Part shown: one piece after another, positions 42,634-50,611 of the stretch | How positions within the stretch are numbered: the first letter of the stretch is position 1 | How the letters are laid out: the number at the start of each line of letters is the position of its first letter | Assembly (NCBI GenBank): GCA_016714685.1 | Contig: JADKCH010000002.1 | Span: 1-64,000, forward strand | DNA length: 64,000 nt | Direction: 5' to 3' | DNA from: Candidatus Geothrix odensensis | Lineage (GTDB): Bacteria > Acidobacteriota > Holophagae > Holophagales > Holophagaceae | Translations under genes and position numbers: made by a program | Notes under the pieces: model-generated | The model's input: the letters and a program-made list of their open reading frames with translations, nothing else | Database searches by the model: none | Told to the model about the DNA's origin: nothing

Positions 42634-43619
42634 AGCACTTCACCCGCATCTCCGACCTGGGCCCCGACGGGGTCAAGGAGATCCTCGCCACCGCCGCCAC
42701 CTGGAAGAAGAACCGCCCCGGCGCCATCTTCATGGACCGCATCCTCGGGATGGTCTTCTTCAATCCCAGCCTGCGCACCCGGGCCAGCTTCGAGGCGGCC
42801 ATGCTGCGCCACGGGGGGCACGCCATCGTGCTGGAGGTGGGCGCGGGCACCTGGAAACTGGAGGACCGCGACGGGGCCATCATGAACGAGGACCGCGCCG
42901 AGCACGTGCGCGAGGGTGTGCCCGTGCTGGGCCGCTACGCCGACCTGTTGGCGGTGCGCACCTTCAGCCACGGGAACGGGGACGCGGAAGACGAGATCGA
43001 TCCCGTCATCAACGCCTTCCGGCGCTTCTCCACCGTGCCGGTACTGAGCATGGAGAGCGCCCGCGAGCACCCCCACCAGGGCCTCGCCGACCTGCTCACC
43101 ATCCAGGAGGCCCACGGCAGCACGAAGGTGCCCGTAACCCTGACCTGGGCGCCGCACATCAAGCCCCTGCCCAAGGCGGTGCCCAATTCCTTCCTGCTCA
43201 CGGCCGCCGCCTGCGGCGCCGACATCCGCGTGGCCCACCCCAGGGGCTACGAGCTGAGCGCTGAAGTCCGCGCCGAAGCCGAGGCCTATGCCGCCGCGAC
43301 CGGCGGAAAGATCACCTACACGCACGACCAGGACGCCGCCCTGGAAGGCAGCGCCGCCGTCTACGCCAAGGCCTGGGGCCCCTCCACGCAGTCGGGCCTG
43401 ACCGCCGCGCCCATGGCCGACCTCGGCGCCTGGATGCCCACCGCCGCCCACATGCAGAAGGCCGCCAAGGAGGCCATCTTCACGCACTGCCTGCCGGTGC
43501 GTCGCAACCTCGAGGTCCACGACAGTGTCCTGGACGGCCCCTGGAGCCGCGTCGTCGACGAAGCCGAGAACCGCTTCCATGTGCAGCGGGCCACGATCCA
43601 TCGCCTGCTGAACGCCTGA
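42630..43619 (+). CDS. argF': N-acetyl/N-succinyl-ornithine carbamoyltransferase
   Basis: The 329-residue enzyme transfers carbamoyl to an N-acylated ornithine. It has the AOTC/SOTC version of the carbamoyl-phosphate motif, VFFNPSLRTRASFE, and HPHQGLADLLTIQE, TWAPHIKPLPKAVPNSF, VYAKAWGPS, FTHCLPVRRN and DEAENRFHVQRA, which align with Xanthomonas AOTCase and Bacteroides SOTCase and not with ordinary OTCase (no HPTQ-type DxxxSMG loop). The acyl-specificity residue (Glu92 in acetyl, Pro90 in succinyl enzymes) is Ala90 here, in NEDRAEHVREG. This implies that citrulline is made as its N-acyl form. Translationally coupled to argD. The symbol with a prime follows usage for this enzyme type. Confidence 0.9.
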   Translation: MKHFTRISDLGPDGVKEILATAATWKKNRPGAIFMDRILGMVFFNPSLRTRASFEAAMLRHGGHAIVLEVGAGTWKLEDRDGAIMNEDRAEHVREGVPVLGRYADLLAVRTFSHGNGDAEDEIDPVINAFRRFSTVPVLSMESAREHPHQGLADLLTIQEAHGSTKVPVTLTWAPHIKPLPKAVPNSFLLTAAACGADIRVAHPRGYELSAEVRAEAEAYAAATGGKITYTHDQDAALEGSAAVYAKAWGPSTQSGLTAAPMADLGAWMPTAAHMQKAAKEAIFTHCLPVRRNLEVHDSVLDGPWSRVVDEAENRFHVQRATIHRLLNA

Positions 43620-43638
43620 ATCTTTAAGGGGAAAAATC

Positions 43639-43728
43639 AACCACGAAGACAGGAAGACCACGAATGCCGGTATTTCTCCCTGTCCTTCCCTCCTGTCATT
43701 TCTTCGTGGTCTTTCCGTCTTCGTGGTG
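43639..43728. repeat. Intergenic inverted-repeat element, copy 1
   Basis: Arm AACCACGAAGAC plus AGGAAGACCACGAA (43639-43664) pairs with TTCGTGGTCTTTCCG plus TCTTCGTGGT (43703-43727) around 38 bases. It lies between argF' and argB. Copies recur at 47119-47199 and 48413-48490. This is a mobile-like palindromic (REP/MITE-type) unit; it carries no ORF. Confidence 0.75.
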
Positions 43729-43781
43729 AAAATCCAGATCCTCCGTTCCTGAACACTCCTTGATCGAATCCGGAGTACTCC

Positions 43782-44699
43782 ATGCCGCTCTCCCCGAACC
43801 CCTACGCCGCCCTCAAGGAAGCCTCCCAGTACGTCCGCCTCTTCCGCGGCAAGACCTTCGTGGTGAAGGTGGGCGGCGAGGTCCTCGCCGAGCCCAAGAT
43901 CCGCAAGGCCCTCTGCGAGCAGCTCGCCCTGCTCTGGTCCTTCTCCATCAAGGTGGTGGTGGTCCACGGCGGTGGCGCCGAACTCGATGCCGTCTGCGAG
44001 GCCATGCACATCCCCATCGAGAAGGTGGCCGGCCGGCGGGTGACGAGCCCTGCTGTACTGGACGCCGCCAAGATGGTCTTCGCCGGCCAGGTCCACATGG
44101 ATCTGCTCGCGGAGCTGCAGGCCGCGGGAGTCCCCGCCGTGGGCCTCACCGGTCTCGATGCGGGCCTCGTGAAGGCCCACCGGCGCCCGCCCGTGGCCGT
44201 GATCCCCGATGGGGCCACCGAGCCCCAGCTGGTGGACTACGGCCTGGTGGGTGACATCGACACCATTGATCCACATGTGCTCAGCCACCTGCTCGAGGGG
44301 GGTTTCGTGCCGGTGGTGGCGCCGCTTTCCGGGGGGGAAGACGGCGCCATTTACAACACCAACGCGGACACCATCGCCGCGAGTCTGGCCACCGCCCTGG
44401 GCGCCGAGAAGCTGTTCTTCCTGCTGTCGGTGCCGGGCCTCCTGAAGGATGTGGCCAAGTCCTCCTCCCTCATCCCCCATGCCACCCTGGAGGAACTGGC
44501 TGGCTTCGAAGCCAAGGGCGTGATCACCGGGGGCATGCGACCCAAGCTCACCGCTGTGAAGGCGGCGCTCCAGGGCGGTGTGCCCAGCGCCCACCTGGTG
44601 AGCGGCCTGGCTCCGGACGCCCTGCTGGCGGAGATCTTCACCAACGAAGGCAGCGGCACCATGATCGTGCCGGGGCTCGCCGCCGCGGTGGCCGGATGA
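43782..44699 (+). CDS. argB: Acetylglutamate (acyl-glutamate) kinase
   Basis: The 305-residue amino-acid kinase phosphorylates N-acyl-glutamate. It has the nucleotide motif VVKVGGEVL, VVVVHGGGAELDAV, RRVTSPAVLDAAKMVFAG, GLTGLDAGLV, NTNADTIAASLATAL and GVITGGMRPKLTAV. The first 20 residues are a short extension as in arginine-sensitive kinases; whether this form is feedback-inhibited is unknown. CGGAGT lies seven bases before the ATG. It follows the inverted-repeat element and is four bases overlapped by argE. Confidence 0.93.
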   Translation: MPLSPNPYAALKEASQYVRLFRGKTFVVKVGGEVLAEPKIRKALCEQLALLWSFSIKVVVVHGGGAELDAVCEAMHIPIEKVAGRRVTSPAVLDAAKMVFAGQVHMDLLAELQAAGVPAVGLTGLDAGLVKAHRRPPVAVIPDGATEPQLVDYGLVGDIDTIDPHVLSHLLEGGFVPVVAPLSGGEDGAIYNTNADTIAASLATALGAEKLFFLLSVPGLLKDVAKSSSLIPHATLEELAGFEAKGVITGGMRPKLTAVKAALQGGVPSAHLVSGLAPDALLAEIFTNEGSGTMIVPGLAAAVAG

Positions 44700-45763
44700 G
44701 TCCCGCCGAGCTGCTCACGATCCTGGTCGGCACGCCCAGCGTGTCCGGCGAGGAAGGCCCGCTGGCGGATCTGCTCCAGGACCTTCTCGCCGCGCAGGGC
44801 TTCCAGGTCCAACGCCAGGGCCACAACCTCTGGTTCAGCTTCGGGAAGCAGGGCGGCGCCCGCCTCCTGCTCAATTCCCACCTCGACACGGTGCCGCCCT
44901 GCGCCGGCTGGGAGGGCGATCCCTTCGCGCCCGTCTGGCACGGCGCCCGCCTCCAGGGCCTCGGCGCCAACGACGCCAAGGGCTGCGTGGCGGCCCTCCT
45001 GCTGGCGGCCTTCGAGCTGTCGAAGCAGCCACTGGCTGGCGAAGTGGTGGTGGCCCTCAGTGCCGAAGAGGAGACGGGCGGCCAGGGCATCGCCACCATC
45101 CTGGATCAGCTCGGCTCCTTCGATGGCGCCGTGGTGGGCGAGCCCACGGGGCTCCGGATCTGCGCGGCCCAGCGGGGCCTCCTGATTCTCAAGTGCACCG
45201 CCCGGGGCCAGAGTGGCCACGTGGCCAACGCCCAGATGCTGGGCGCCGAGAACGCCATCCACAAGGCGGCCCGTGACATTGCCAAGATCGCGGCCATGGA
45301 CTTCCCCGCCCATCCCCTGCTGGGCTCGCAGAAGGCCCAGGTCACCCAGATCCAGGGCGGCCTGCGGCGCAACCAGGTGCCCGATGTCTGCGAGTTCTTC
45401 GTGGACCTGCGCAGCAGCCCCGAGCAGGATCACGACGCCCTGGCGGCGGGCTTCCAGCGGCAGCTGGAGAGCGAGGTGGCGATCCACTCCAAGCGCTACC
45501 TGCCCAAGGGCACAGATCCCGGCCACCCCATCGTCCAGGCGGCCCTCGCCGCCGCCGGCAAGGCGGGGCCTGTGGGCTCCGGCACCACCTCGGACTGGGC
45601 CTTCCTCGGCAACATCCCGGCGGTGAAGGCCGGACCCGGCGACACCTTCCGCAGCCACACCCCCAACGAGTACCTGACCCTGCCCGAGCTCGAAGCGGGC
45701 GCGGCCTTCTACGCCCAGCTAGTCCCCACCTTCTTCAAGCTGCAGGTGCCCCATGAAGCCTGA
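44696..45763 (+). CDS. argE: M20-family acyl-citrulline/acyl-ornithine deacylase ArgE
   Basis: The 355-residue zinc deacylase has the M20 metal motifs LNSHLDTVPP, GANDAKGCVAA, EEETGGQGIA and EPTGLRI, a dimerisation domain (about 160-270), and the final SHTPNEYL. In an operon with an acyl-ornithine carbamoyltransferase the natural substrate should be N-acyl-citrulline, giving citrulline for ArgG. ATG 44696 overlaps argB; argH overlaps its end by 11 bases. Specificity (acetyl or succinyl) cannot be read from sequence. Confidence 0.88.
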   Translation: MSPAELLTILVGTPSVSGEEGPLADLLQDLLAAQGFQVQRQGHNLWFSFGKQGGARLLLNSHLDTVPPCAGWEGDPFAPVWHGARLQGLGANDAKGCVAALLLAAFELSKQPLAGEVVVALSAEEETGGQGIATILDQLGSFDGAVVGEPTGLRICAAQRGLLILKCTARGQSGHVANAQMLGAENAIHKAARDIAKIAAMDFPAHPLLGSQKAQVTQIQGGLRRNQVPDVCEFFVDLRSSPEQDHDALAAGFQRQLESEVAIHSKRYLPKGTDPGHPIVQAALAAAGKAGPVGSGTTSDWAFLGNIPAVKAGPGDTFRSHTPNEYLTLPELEAGAAFYAQLVPTFFKLQVPHEA

Positions 45764-47111
45764 CGGAACAACCCTCTGGGCCAAGGACCTCCCTCTGGAC
45801 GTGGCCATCCACCGGTTCACGGTGGGCGAAGATCCGGACACGGACCTGACGCTCCTGCCCTGGGACTGCCTCGGCAGTGCCGCCCACGCGAAGATGCTCG
45901 CCGCCACCGGGCTCCTGGAGGCCGCCGACGCCGGTGCCCTGGTGCGGGGCCTGAAGCGCATCTCGAACCTGGCCCGGCAGAACGCCTTCCCCATCCCGCC
46001 CCACCTGGAGGACGGCCACACCGCCATCGAGGCCGACCTCACCCGCAGCCTCGGCGCCGTGGGCCAGCGAATCCACCTGGGCCGCTCCCGCAATGACCAG
46101 GTCATCCTCGCCTTCCGGCTCTACCTGCGGGATGCCCTGCTGCGCCTGGGCCTCCGTGTGTCGGACCTGGCCGAGGCCTTCCTGGCTTTCGCGCGGGCGA
46201 ATCAGGACGTGCCCCTGCCGGGCTACACCCACCTGCGCCGCGCCATGCCCAGCACCTTCGGCATGTGGGCCGCGGCCTTCGCCGAAGGCCTGCTGGAGGA
46301 GCTGGAGGCGCTCCAGTCCGTCTACCAGCGCCTGGATCGCAGCCCGCTGGGCTCCGCGGCGGGCTTCGGCGTGCCCCTGCCCATCGATCGCGAACTCACG
46401 GCGAAGCTGCTGGGCTTCTCCAAGGTGCAGCGCAGCCCCATCGATGTACAGAACAGCCGGGGTCGCCACGAGACGGCCATGCTGCAGTGGGCCGCCTCCA
46501 CCGGGGGCGTCATCGAGAAGTTCCTGTGGGATGTCTCCTTCTACAGCACCGAGGAGTTCGGGTTCCTCAAGCTGCCCGACGCCTTCACCACGGGCTCGAG
46601 CATCATGCCCCAGAAGAAGAACCCCGATGTGGTGGAACTGGCCCGGGGCCGCTGCCGCGAGCTGCGGGGTACCGCGGGCCTGGTGGAGCAGGTCGCCTCG
46701 GGCCTGCCCTCCAGCTACCACCGGGACCTGCAGCTGCTCAAGCGGCCCGTCATTCTGGGCCTGCGCCAGGCCGACGAGCTCTTCGGCGTCCTGGTGCGGC
46801 TCGTCCCCGCCCTCAGCGTGAACGCCGCGGCCACCGCCGAGGCCAGCACCGACGAGCTCTACGCGGCGCACCAGGCCTATGTCTACGTGCAGGGCGGCCT
46901 GCCCTTCCGCGAGGCCTACCGCAAGGTGGCCCAGCAGCTCCAGGACGGTACCTTCACCCCGGACCGCGCCGCCCTCACCGCCACGCACCTCGGCGGCGCC
47001 GGGAACCTGGGCCTCGACGACCTCGCCGCTGAGCTCTCTGCGGCGCGAGCTTGGATCGAAGGCAAACGCGAGCTCCATGCGGAAGCGGAGGCTGCGTTGT
47101 GGGCGAACTGA
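45753..47111 (+). CDS. argH: Argininosuccinate lyase
   Basis: The 452-residue enzyme splits argininosuccinate into arginine and fumarate. It has GRSRNDQVILAFRLYLRD-type HLGRSRNDQV, the catalytic His segment GYTHLRRAMPST, the signature GSSIMPQKKNPDVVEL and the loop GLPSSYHRDLQLLK. The N-terminal 60 residues deviate slightly from the common form (WAKDLPLDVAIHRFTVGED) but keep the fold length. Start codon overlaps argE. Confidence 0.94.
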   Translation: MKPDGTTLWAKDLPLDVAIHRFTVGEDPDTDLTLLPWDCLGSAAHAKMLAATGLLEAADAGALVRGLKRISNLARQNAFPIPPHLEDGHTAIEADLTRSLGAVGQRIHLGRSRNDQVILAFRLYLRDALLRLGLRVSDLAEAFLAFARANQDVPLPGYTHLRRAMPSTFGMWAAAFAEGLLEELEALQSVYQRLDRSPLGSAAGFGVPLPIDRELTAKLLGFSKVQRSPIDVQNSRGRHETAMLQWAASTGGVIEKFLWDVSFYSTEEFGFLKLPDAFTTGSSIMPQKKNPDVVELARGRCRELRGTAGLVEQVASGLPSSYHRDLQLLKRPVILGLRQADELFGVLVRLVPALSVNAAATAEASTDELYAAHQAYVYVQGGLPFREAYRKVAQQLQDGTFTPDRAALTATHLGGAGNLGLDDLAAELSAARAWIEGKRELHAEAEAALWAN

Positions 47112-47118
47112 AAACATT

Positions 47119-47199
47119 CACCACGAGGACCACCAAGACCACGAAGGGTTCACGAAGAGAACACAGGCCCTTCTTCCTGGTCCTCCTGTCCTCGTGGTC
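47119..47199. repeat. Intergenic inverted-repeat element, copy 2
   Basis: CACCACGAGGACCACCAAGA with further CACGAAG units pairs imperfectly with TCTTCCTGGTCCTCCTGTCC TCGTGG-type sequence at 47171-47197, between argH and argG. This is the most divergent of the three copies. Confidence 0.65.
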
Positions 47200-47223
47200 A
47201 AACATTTCTTCGAGAGGCCTCCC

Positions 47224-48411
47224 ATGAGCAAGCTCGCCGTTCTCGCCTTCTCCGGTGGTCTGGACACCTCCTTTTGCGTGTTCTACCTCAAGGAACAGGG
47301 CTACGACGTGGCCACGGTCACCGTGAACACAGGCGGCTTCTCCCCCGAGGAGCTGGCCCGCATCGAGGCCGCCTCGCCGACGCTGGGCGCCCTCAGCCAC
47401 ACCACGGTGGATGCCCGCGCCGGGCTCTTCGACGGCTATCTGCGCTACCTGGTCTACGGCAACGTGCTGCGCGGGCAGATGTACCCGCTCTCGGTGTCGG
47501 CCGAGCGGGTCTGCCAGGCCCGGGCCGTGGCGGAGCTCGCCAAGGCCATGGGCGCCACGGCCATCGCCCACGGCTCCACCGGCGCCGGCAACGACCAGGT
47601 GCGTTTCGATGTGGCCTTCCGCGCCCTGGCGCCGGAGCTCGAGATCCTCACCCCCATCCGCGACCTGGGCCTCTCCCGGGCCGAGGAGATGGCCTACTGC
47701 GCGGAGCGTGGCCTGGTGTTCCCGGAGAAGACCAAGGACTACTCCATCAACGAAGGCATGTGGGGCACCAGCGTGGGTGGCCGCGAGACCCTCGACGCCT
47801 GGACCACCCTGCCCGAAGCGGCCTTCCCCGGCGGCGTCATTGGCACCCTGGCACCGAAGACTCTGACCATCAGTTTCGATGAAGGCGTGCCCGTGGCCCT
47901 GGACGGCATCGCCATGGATCCCGTCACCCTCGTCGCCCAGCTCAATGCCGTGGGCAAGGTCTATGGCATCGGCCGCGGCGTGCACCTGGGCGACACGATC
48001 CTCGGCATCAAGGGCCGCGTGGGCTTCGAGGCCCCGGCGGCGCACCTGCTCATCGGCGCCCACCGCGAGTTGGAGAAGCTGGTGCTCAGCGGCAAGCAGC
48101 TCTTCTGGAAGGAGAGCCTCGGCAACCTCTATGGGTCGCTTCTGCACGAAGGTCACTTCTTCGATCCCCTGGCCCGCGACCTGGAGGCCTTCCTCCAGTC
48201 CAGCCAAGACCGTGTCCGCGGCGAGGTGCGCCTCACGCTCCACCCGCGCACCTTCGTGGTGGAGGGCGTGCAGTCGCCCTACTCGCTGATGGACCCCCGC
48301 ATCGCCACCTACGGTGAGGCCAACAAGCTCTGGACCGGCGCCGAGGCCACGGGCTTCGCCAAGGTCTTCGGGGTACAGCAGACACTGAGCTTGAAAGCGA
48401 AAAGCAACTGA
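47224..48411 (+). CDS. argG: Argininosuccinate synthase
   Basis: The 395-residue ligase joins citrulline and aspartate with ATP. It has the PP-loop AFSGGLDTS at residues 8-16, followed by VTVNTGGF, GNVLRGQMYPLSVSAER, AIAHGSTGAGNDQVRFD and KTKDYSINEGMWGTSVGG, ending with YGEANKLWTGAEATGFAKV. The start at 47224 is the first ATG giving the PP-loop N-terminus. It follows an inverted repeat and is followed by another one. Confidence 0.95.
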   Translation: MSKLAVLAFSGGLDTSFCVFYLKEQGYDVATVTVNTGGFSPEELARIEAASPTLGALSHTTVDARAGLFDGYLRYLVYGNVLRGQMYPLSVSAERVCQARAVAELAKAMGATAIAHGSTGAGNDQVRFDVAFRALAPELEILTPIRDLGLSRAEEMAYCAERGLVFPEKTKDYSINEGMWGTSVGGRETLDAWTTLPEAAFPGGVIGTLAPKTLTISFDEGVPVALDGIAMDPVTLVAQLNAVGKVYGIGRGVHLGDTILGIKGRVGFEAPAAHLLIGAHRELEKLVLSGKQLFWKESLGNLYGSLLHEGHFFDPLARDLEAFLQSSQDRVRGEVRLTLHPRTFVVEGVQSPYSLMDPRIATYGEANKLWTGAEATGFAKVFGVQQTLSLKAKSN

Positions 48412-48412
48412 T

Positions 48413-48490
48413 AAACCACGAAGACAGGAAGACCACGAAACCGACCTTGCCCTCACTGCTTTGCTTCGTGGTCTTCCCGTCTTCATAGTG
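48413..48490. repeat. Intergenic inverted-repeat element, copy 3
   Basis: AAACCACGAAGACAGGAAGACCACGAA-type left arm (48413-48439) is nearly identical to copy 1, and TTCGTGGTCTTCCCGTCTTCA (48465-48485) pairs with it. It lies between argG and the P-loop protein gene. The last part of the right arm has diverged (TAGTG for TGGTG). Confidence 0.72.
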
Positions 48491-48511
48491 AACCTTCTAG
48501 AGGAATATGCC

Positions 48512-49564
48512 ATGCGCATCCATGTCGACAAGCTCGCCTCGGTCACCCGCAACCTGCGGCTGGGGCGCACCCTCACCCTCGGCAGCGAGATCCTGCTGGA
48601 GGAGGGCTCCGTCATCGCCTGCCAGGTGCGGGGCGAGAAGGGCACCTACAACCAGCTGGAAGATCCCCACGGCCGCATGAGCACGCTGCATGACGGCGAC
48701 ATCCTCGTGGGCGCCCTGGGCCACCGCAACGCGCTGCAGGGTTACGAGGGCGTCATGCCCCAGAGCCTGAAGCCCGGCGACACCGTGAACCTGCTGAACA
48801 TGGGCGGCGTCATCGGCCAGTGCCTCTCGCACAACCCCGATGTGGGCAAGCCCTTCGAGCTGGAGGTGCTGGGCCAGGTGCTGGTGTTCCCCGAGTTCCA
48901 GTCCCGCGCCGGCCAGCCCGCGCACATCCGCATGGGTGCCCTCAAGGGCACGGGGCTCGCGGCCCACTGCCCCGTGGTCTACGTGGCGGGCACCTGCATG
49001 AACGCGGGCAAGACCGCCGCCGCCTGCGCCACCATCCGCCAGCTCAGCCGGGCCGGTTACCGGGTGGGCGCCTGCAAGCTCACGGGCGTCTCGCTCATGC
49101 GCGATGCCCTGGCCATGCGCGACTACGGCGCGGAGGTGGCCCTGGACTTCACGGATGCGGGCATCGTTTGCACCGATGCGGGCAGCGCCGCGGGGGTATC
49201 GCACGTGATCTTCTCGGAGCTGGCCTCCCACGGGGTGGATGTCATCGTGGCCGAGACCGGCGACGGCATCATGGGCGAGTACGGCGTGCAGGCCATCCTG
49301 CAGGACCCCGAGCTCATGGCCCTGAGCGGCGTGTTCATCGTCTGCGCCAACGATCCCGTGGGGGCAGCCGGCGCCGTCCACAACCTGACCACCACTTATG
49401 GAATCCAGGCCGACCTCATCGCTGGTCCCGCCACCGACAACCGCGTGGGCGAGCGCTTCGTGGCCACCTTGGGCCTCCCCGCCCGCAACGCCCGGGCCGA
49501 TGCCGATGCCCTTGGCCGCTTCGTGTTGGGGCTCCTCGAGCCCAAGCTCGCGGCCAAGGCATGA
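48512..49564 (+). CDS. P-loop NTPase-like protein of unknown function in the arg operon
   Basis: The 350-residue product has an N-terminal beta-rich domain (1-150) with unfamiliar sequence and a P-loop domain with Walker A GTCMNAGKT (160-168), a second motif CKLTGVSLMRDALAM and an acidic stretch VIVAETGDGIMGEYG that may be Walker B-like. It resembles DUF1611/MobB-type P-loop proteins by layout only. AGAGGA lies seven bases before ATG 48512 and the stop overlaps the argC start by ATGA, so it is embedded in the arginine operon. A role in acyl-amino acid metabolism, cofactor handling or regulation is possible; no function is claimed. Confidence 0.7.
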   Translation: MRIHVDKLASVTRNLRLGRTLTLGSEILLEEGSVIACQVRGEKGTYNQLEDPHGRMSTLHDGDILVGALGHRNALQGYEGVMPQSLKPGDTVNLLNMGGVIGQCLSHNPDVGKPFELEVLGQVLVFPEFQSRAGQPAHIRMGALKGTGLAAHCPVVYVAGTCMNAGKTAAACATIRQLSRAGYRVGACKLTGVSLMRDALAMRDYGAEVALDFTDAGIVCTDAGSAAGVSHVIFSELASHGVDVIVAETGDGIMGEYGVQAILQDPELMALSGVFIVCANDPVGAAGAVHNLTTTYGIQADLIAGPATDNRVGERFVATLGLPARNARADADALGRFVLGLLEPKLAAKA

Positions 49565-50559
49565 GCCAGGTCGACGTCCTCATCCTCGGTGCCTCCGGCT
49601 ACGGCGGTGGCGAACTGCTGCGGTGGCTCTCCAACCATCCGGCGGTGGCCTCCATCCGAGGCACGGCCCGCAGCCATGCGGGCAAGCCCTTTCACGCCCA
49701 GCACCCGCACCTGCGCGGCCTGGTCGAGGGCACCTTCGAGGCCGCCCCCGACTGGGCGGCTATGGCCCAGAGCGAAGCACCAGTGCTGTTCGCGGCTCTG
49801 CCCCATGGCGAGTTCGCGAAGCAGTGGGCCAACTACCAGACCGAATGGGATCGGCTGGGACTTGCGGACAAGCTCACCATCATCGACCTCTCCGCCGACT
49901 TCCGCCTGGATCCCGCCTGGGTCTACGGCCTGGTGGACTGGCAACCCGAACGCCTGATGGGCGCCCGGCGCATCGCCAACCCCGGCTGCTTCGCCACGGC
50001 CCTGCAGTTGGCCCTCCTGCCTCTGGCGGAGTGGAAGCCCGGCTTCGTGGCCGTCACCGCCGCCACGGGTTCCAGCGGGTCGGGCGCCGCCCCCTCGGAC
50101 ACCACCCACCACCCCACCCGCGCCAACGACTTCCGCGCCTACAAAATGCTCGGCCACCAGCACGAGGCCGAGGTGCTTCGCACCCTCGCCACCGCCGGCT
50201 GGGAGGTCCCCCTCAGCTTCGTGCCCCAGAGTGCCCCCATGGTGCGCGGCATCTTCGCCACGGCCCAGTTTCCACTGCCTGAGGGAGTCGACGAGGCTAC
50301 CCTTCGGGCGCACTACGAGGCCTACTACCGGGATCGCTTCTTCGTGCGGATCGTGGAGGGCAGCCCCCGCGTCGCCGCCACCACCGGCAGTGCCTTCGCC
50401 GATCTCGGCGTCGCCGCCCGGAACGGGCACGGCGCTGTGATGGTCGCCCTCGACAATCTCGGGAAGGGGATGGCGGCGCAGGCCGTGCAGAACATGAACC
50501 TCGCCCTGGGGCTGCCGGAATGGACGGGGCTGAAGGCGGCGGGTGGATGGCCGGGCTGA
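49561..50559 (+). CDS. argC: N-acetyl-gamma-glutamyl-phosphate reductase
   Basis: The 332-residue NADPH-dependent reductase makes N-acyl-glutamate semialdehyde from the phosphorylated form. It has the dinucleotide motif VLILGASGYGGGELLRWLSN, the catalytic cysteine in IANPGCFATALQLAL, GSSGSGAAPSD and HRHEAE-like GHQHEAEV. The downstream VPQSAPMVRGIF motif is typical. It is the last recognised gene of the arginine operon; no N-acylglutamate synthase (argA/argJ) is in the window. Confidence 0.94.
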   Translation: MSQVDVLILGASGYGGGELLRWLSNHPAVASIRGTARSHAGKPFHAQHPHLRGLVEGTFEAAPDWAAMAQSEAPVLFAALPHGEFAKQWANYQTEWDRLGLADKLTIIDLSADFRLDPAWVYGLVDWQPERLMGARRIANPGCFATALQLALLPLAEWKPGFVAVTAATGSSGSGAAPSDTTHHPTRANDFRAYKMLGHQHEAEVLRTLATAGWEVPLSFVPQSAPMVRGIFATAQFPLPEGVDEATLRAHYEAYYRDRFFVRIVEGSPRVAATTGSAFADLGVAARNGHGAVMVALDNLGKGMAAQAVQNMNLALGLPEWTGLKAAGGWPG

Positions 50560-50611
50560 CTCCGTGATGTGAAACACAGACCGGCGTCCGATACTAGATG
50601 CCGAGGTTCCC

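Noticed and set aside
43639..48490. CRISPR-like repeats
   Set aside because: Only three units, each an inverted repeat in a different intergenic gap with genes between them; no spacer array and no cas genes.
50560..50611. GATACT -10-like hexamer before the FHA-protease gene
   Set aside because: No acceptable -35 at 16-18 bases, so I do not annotate a promoter.
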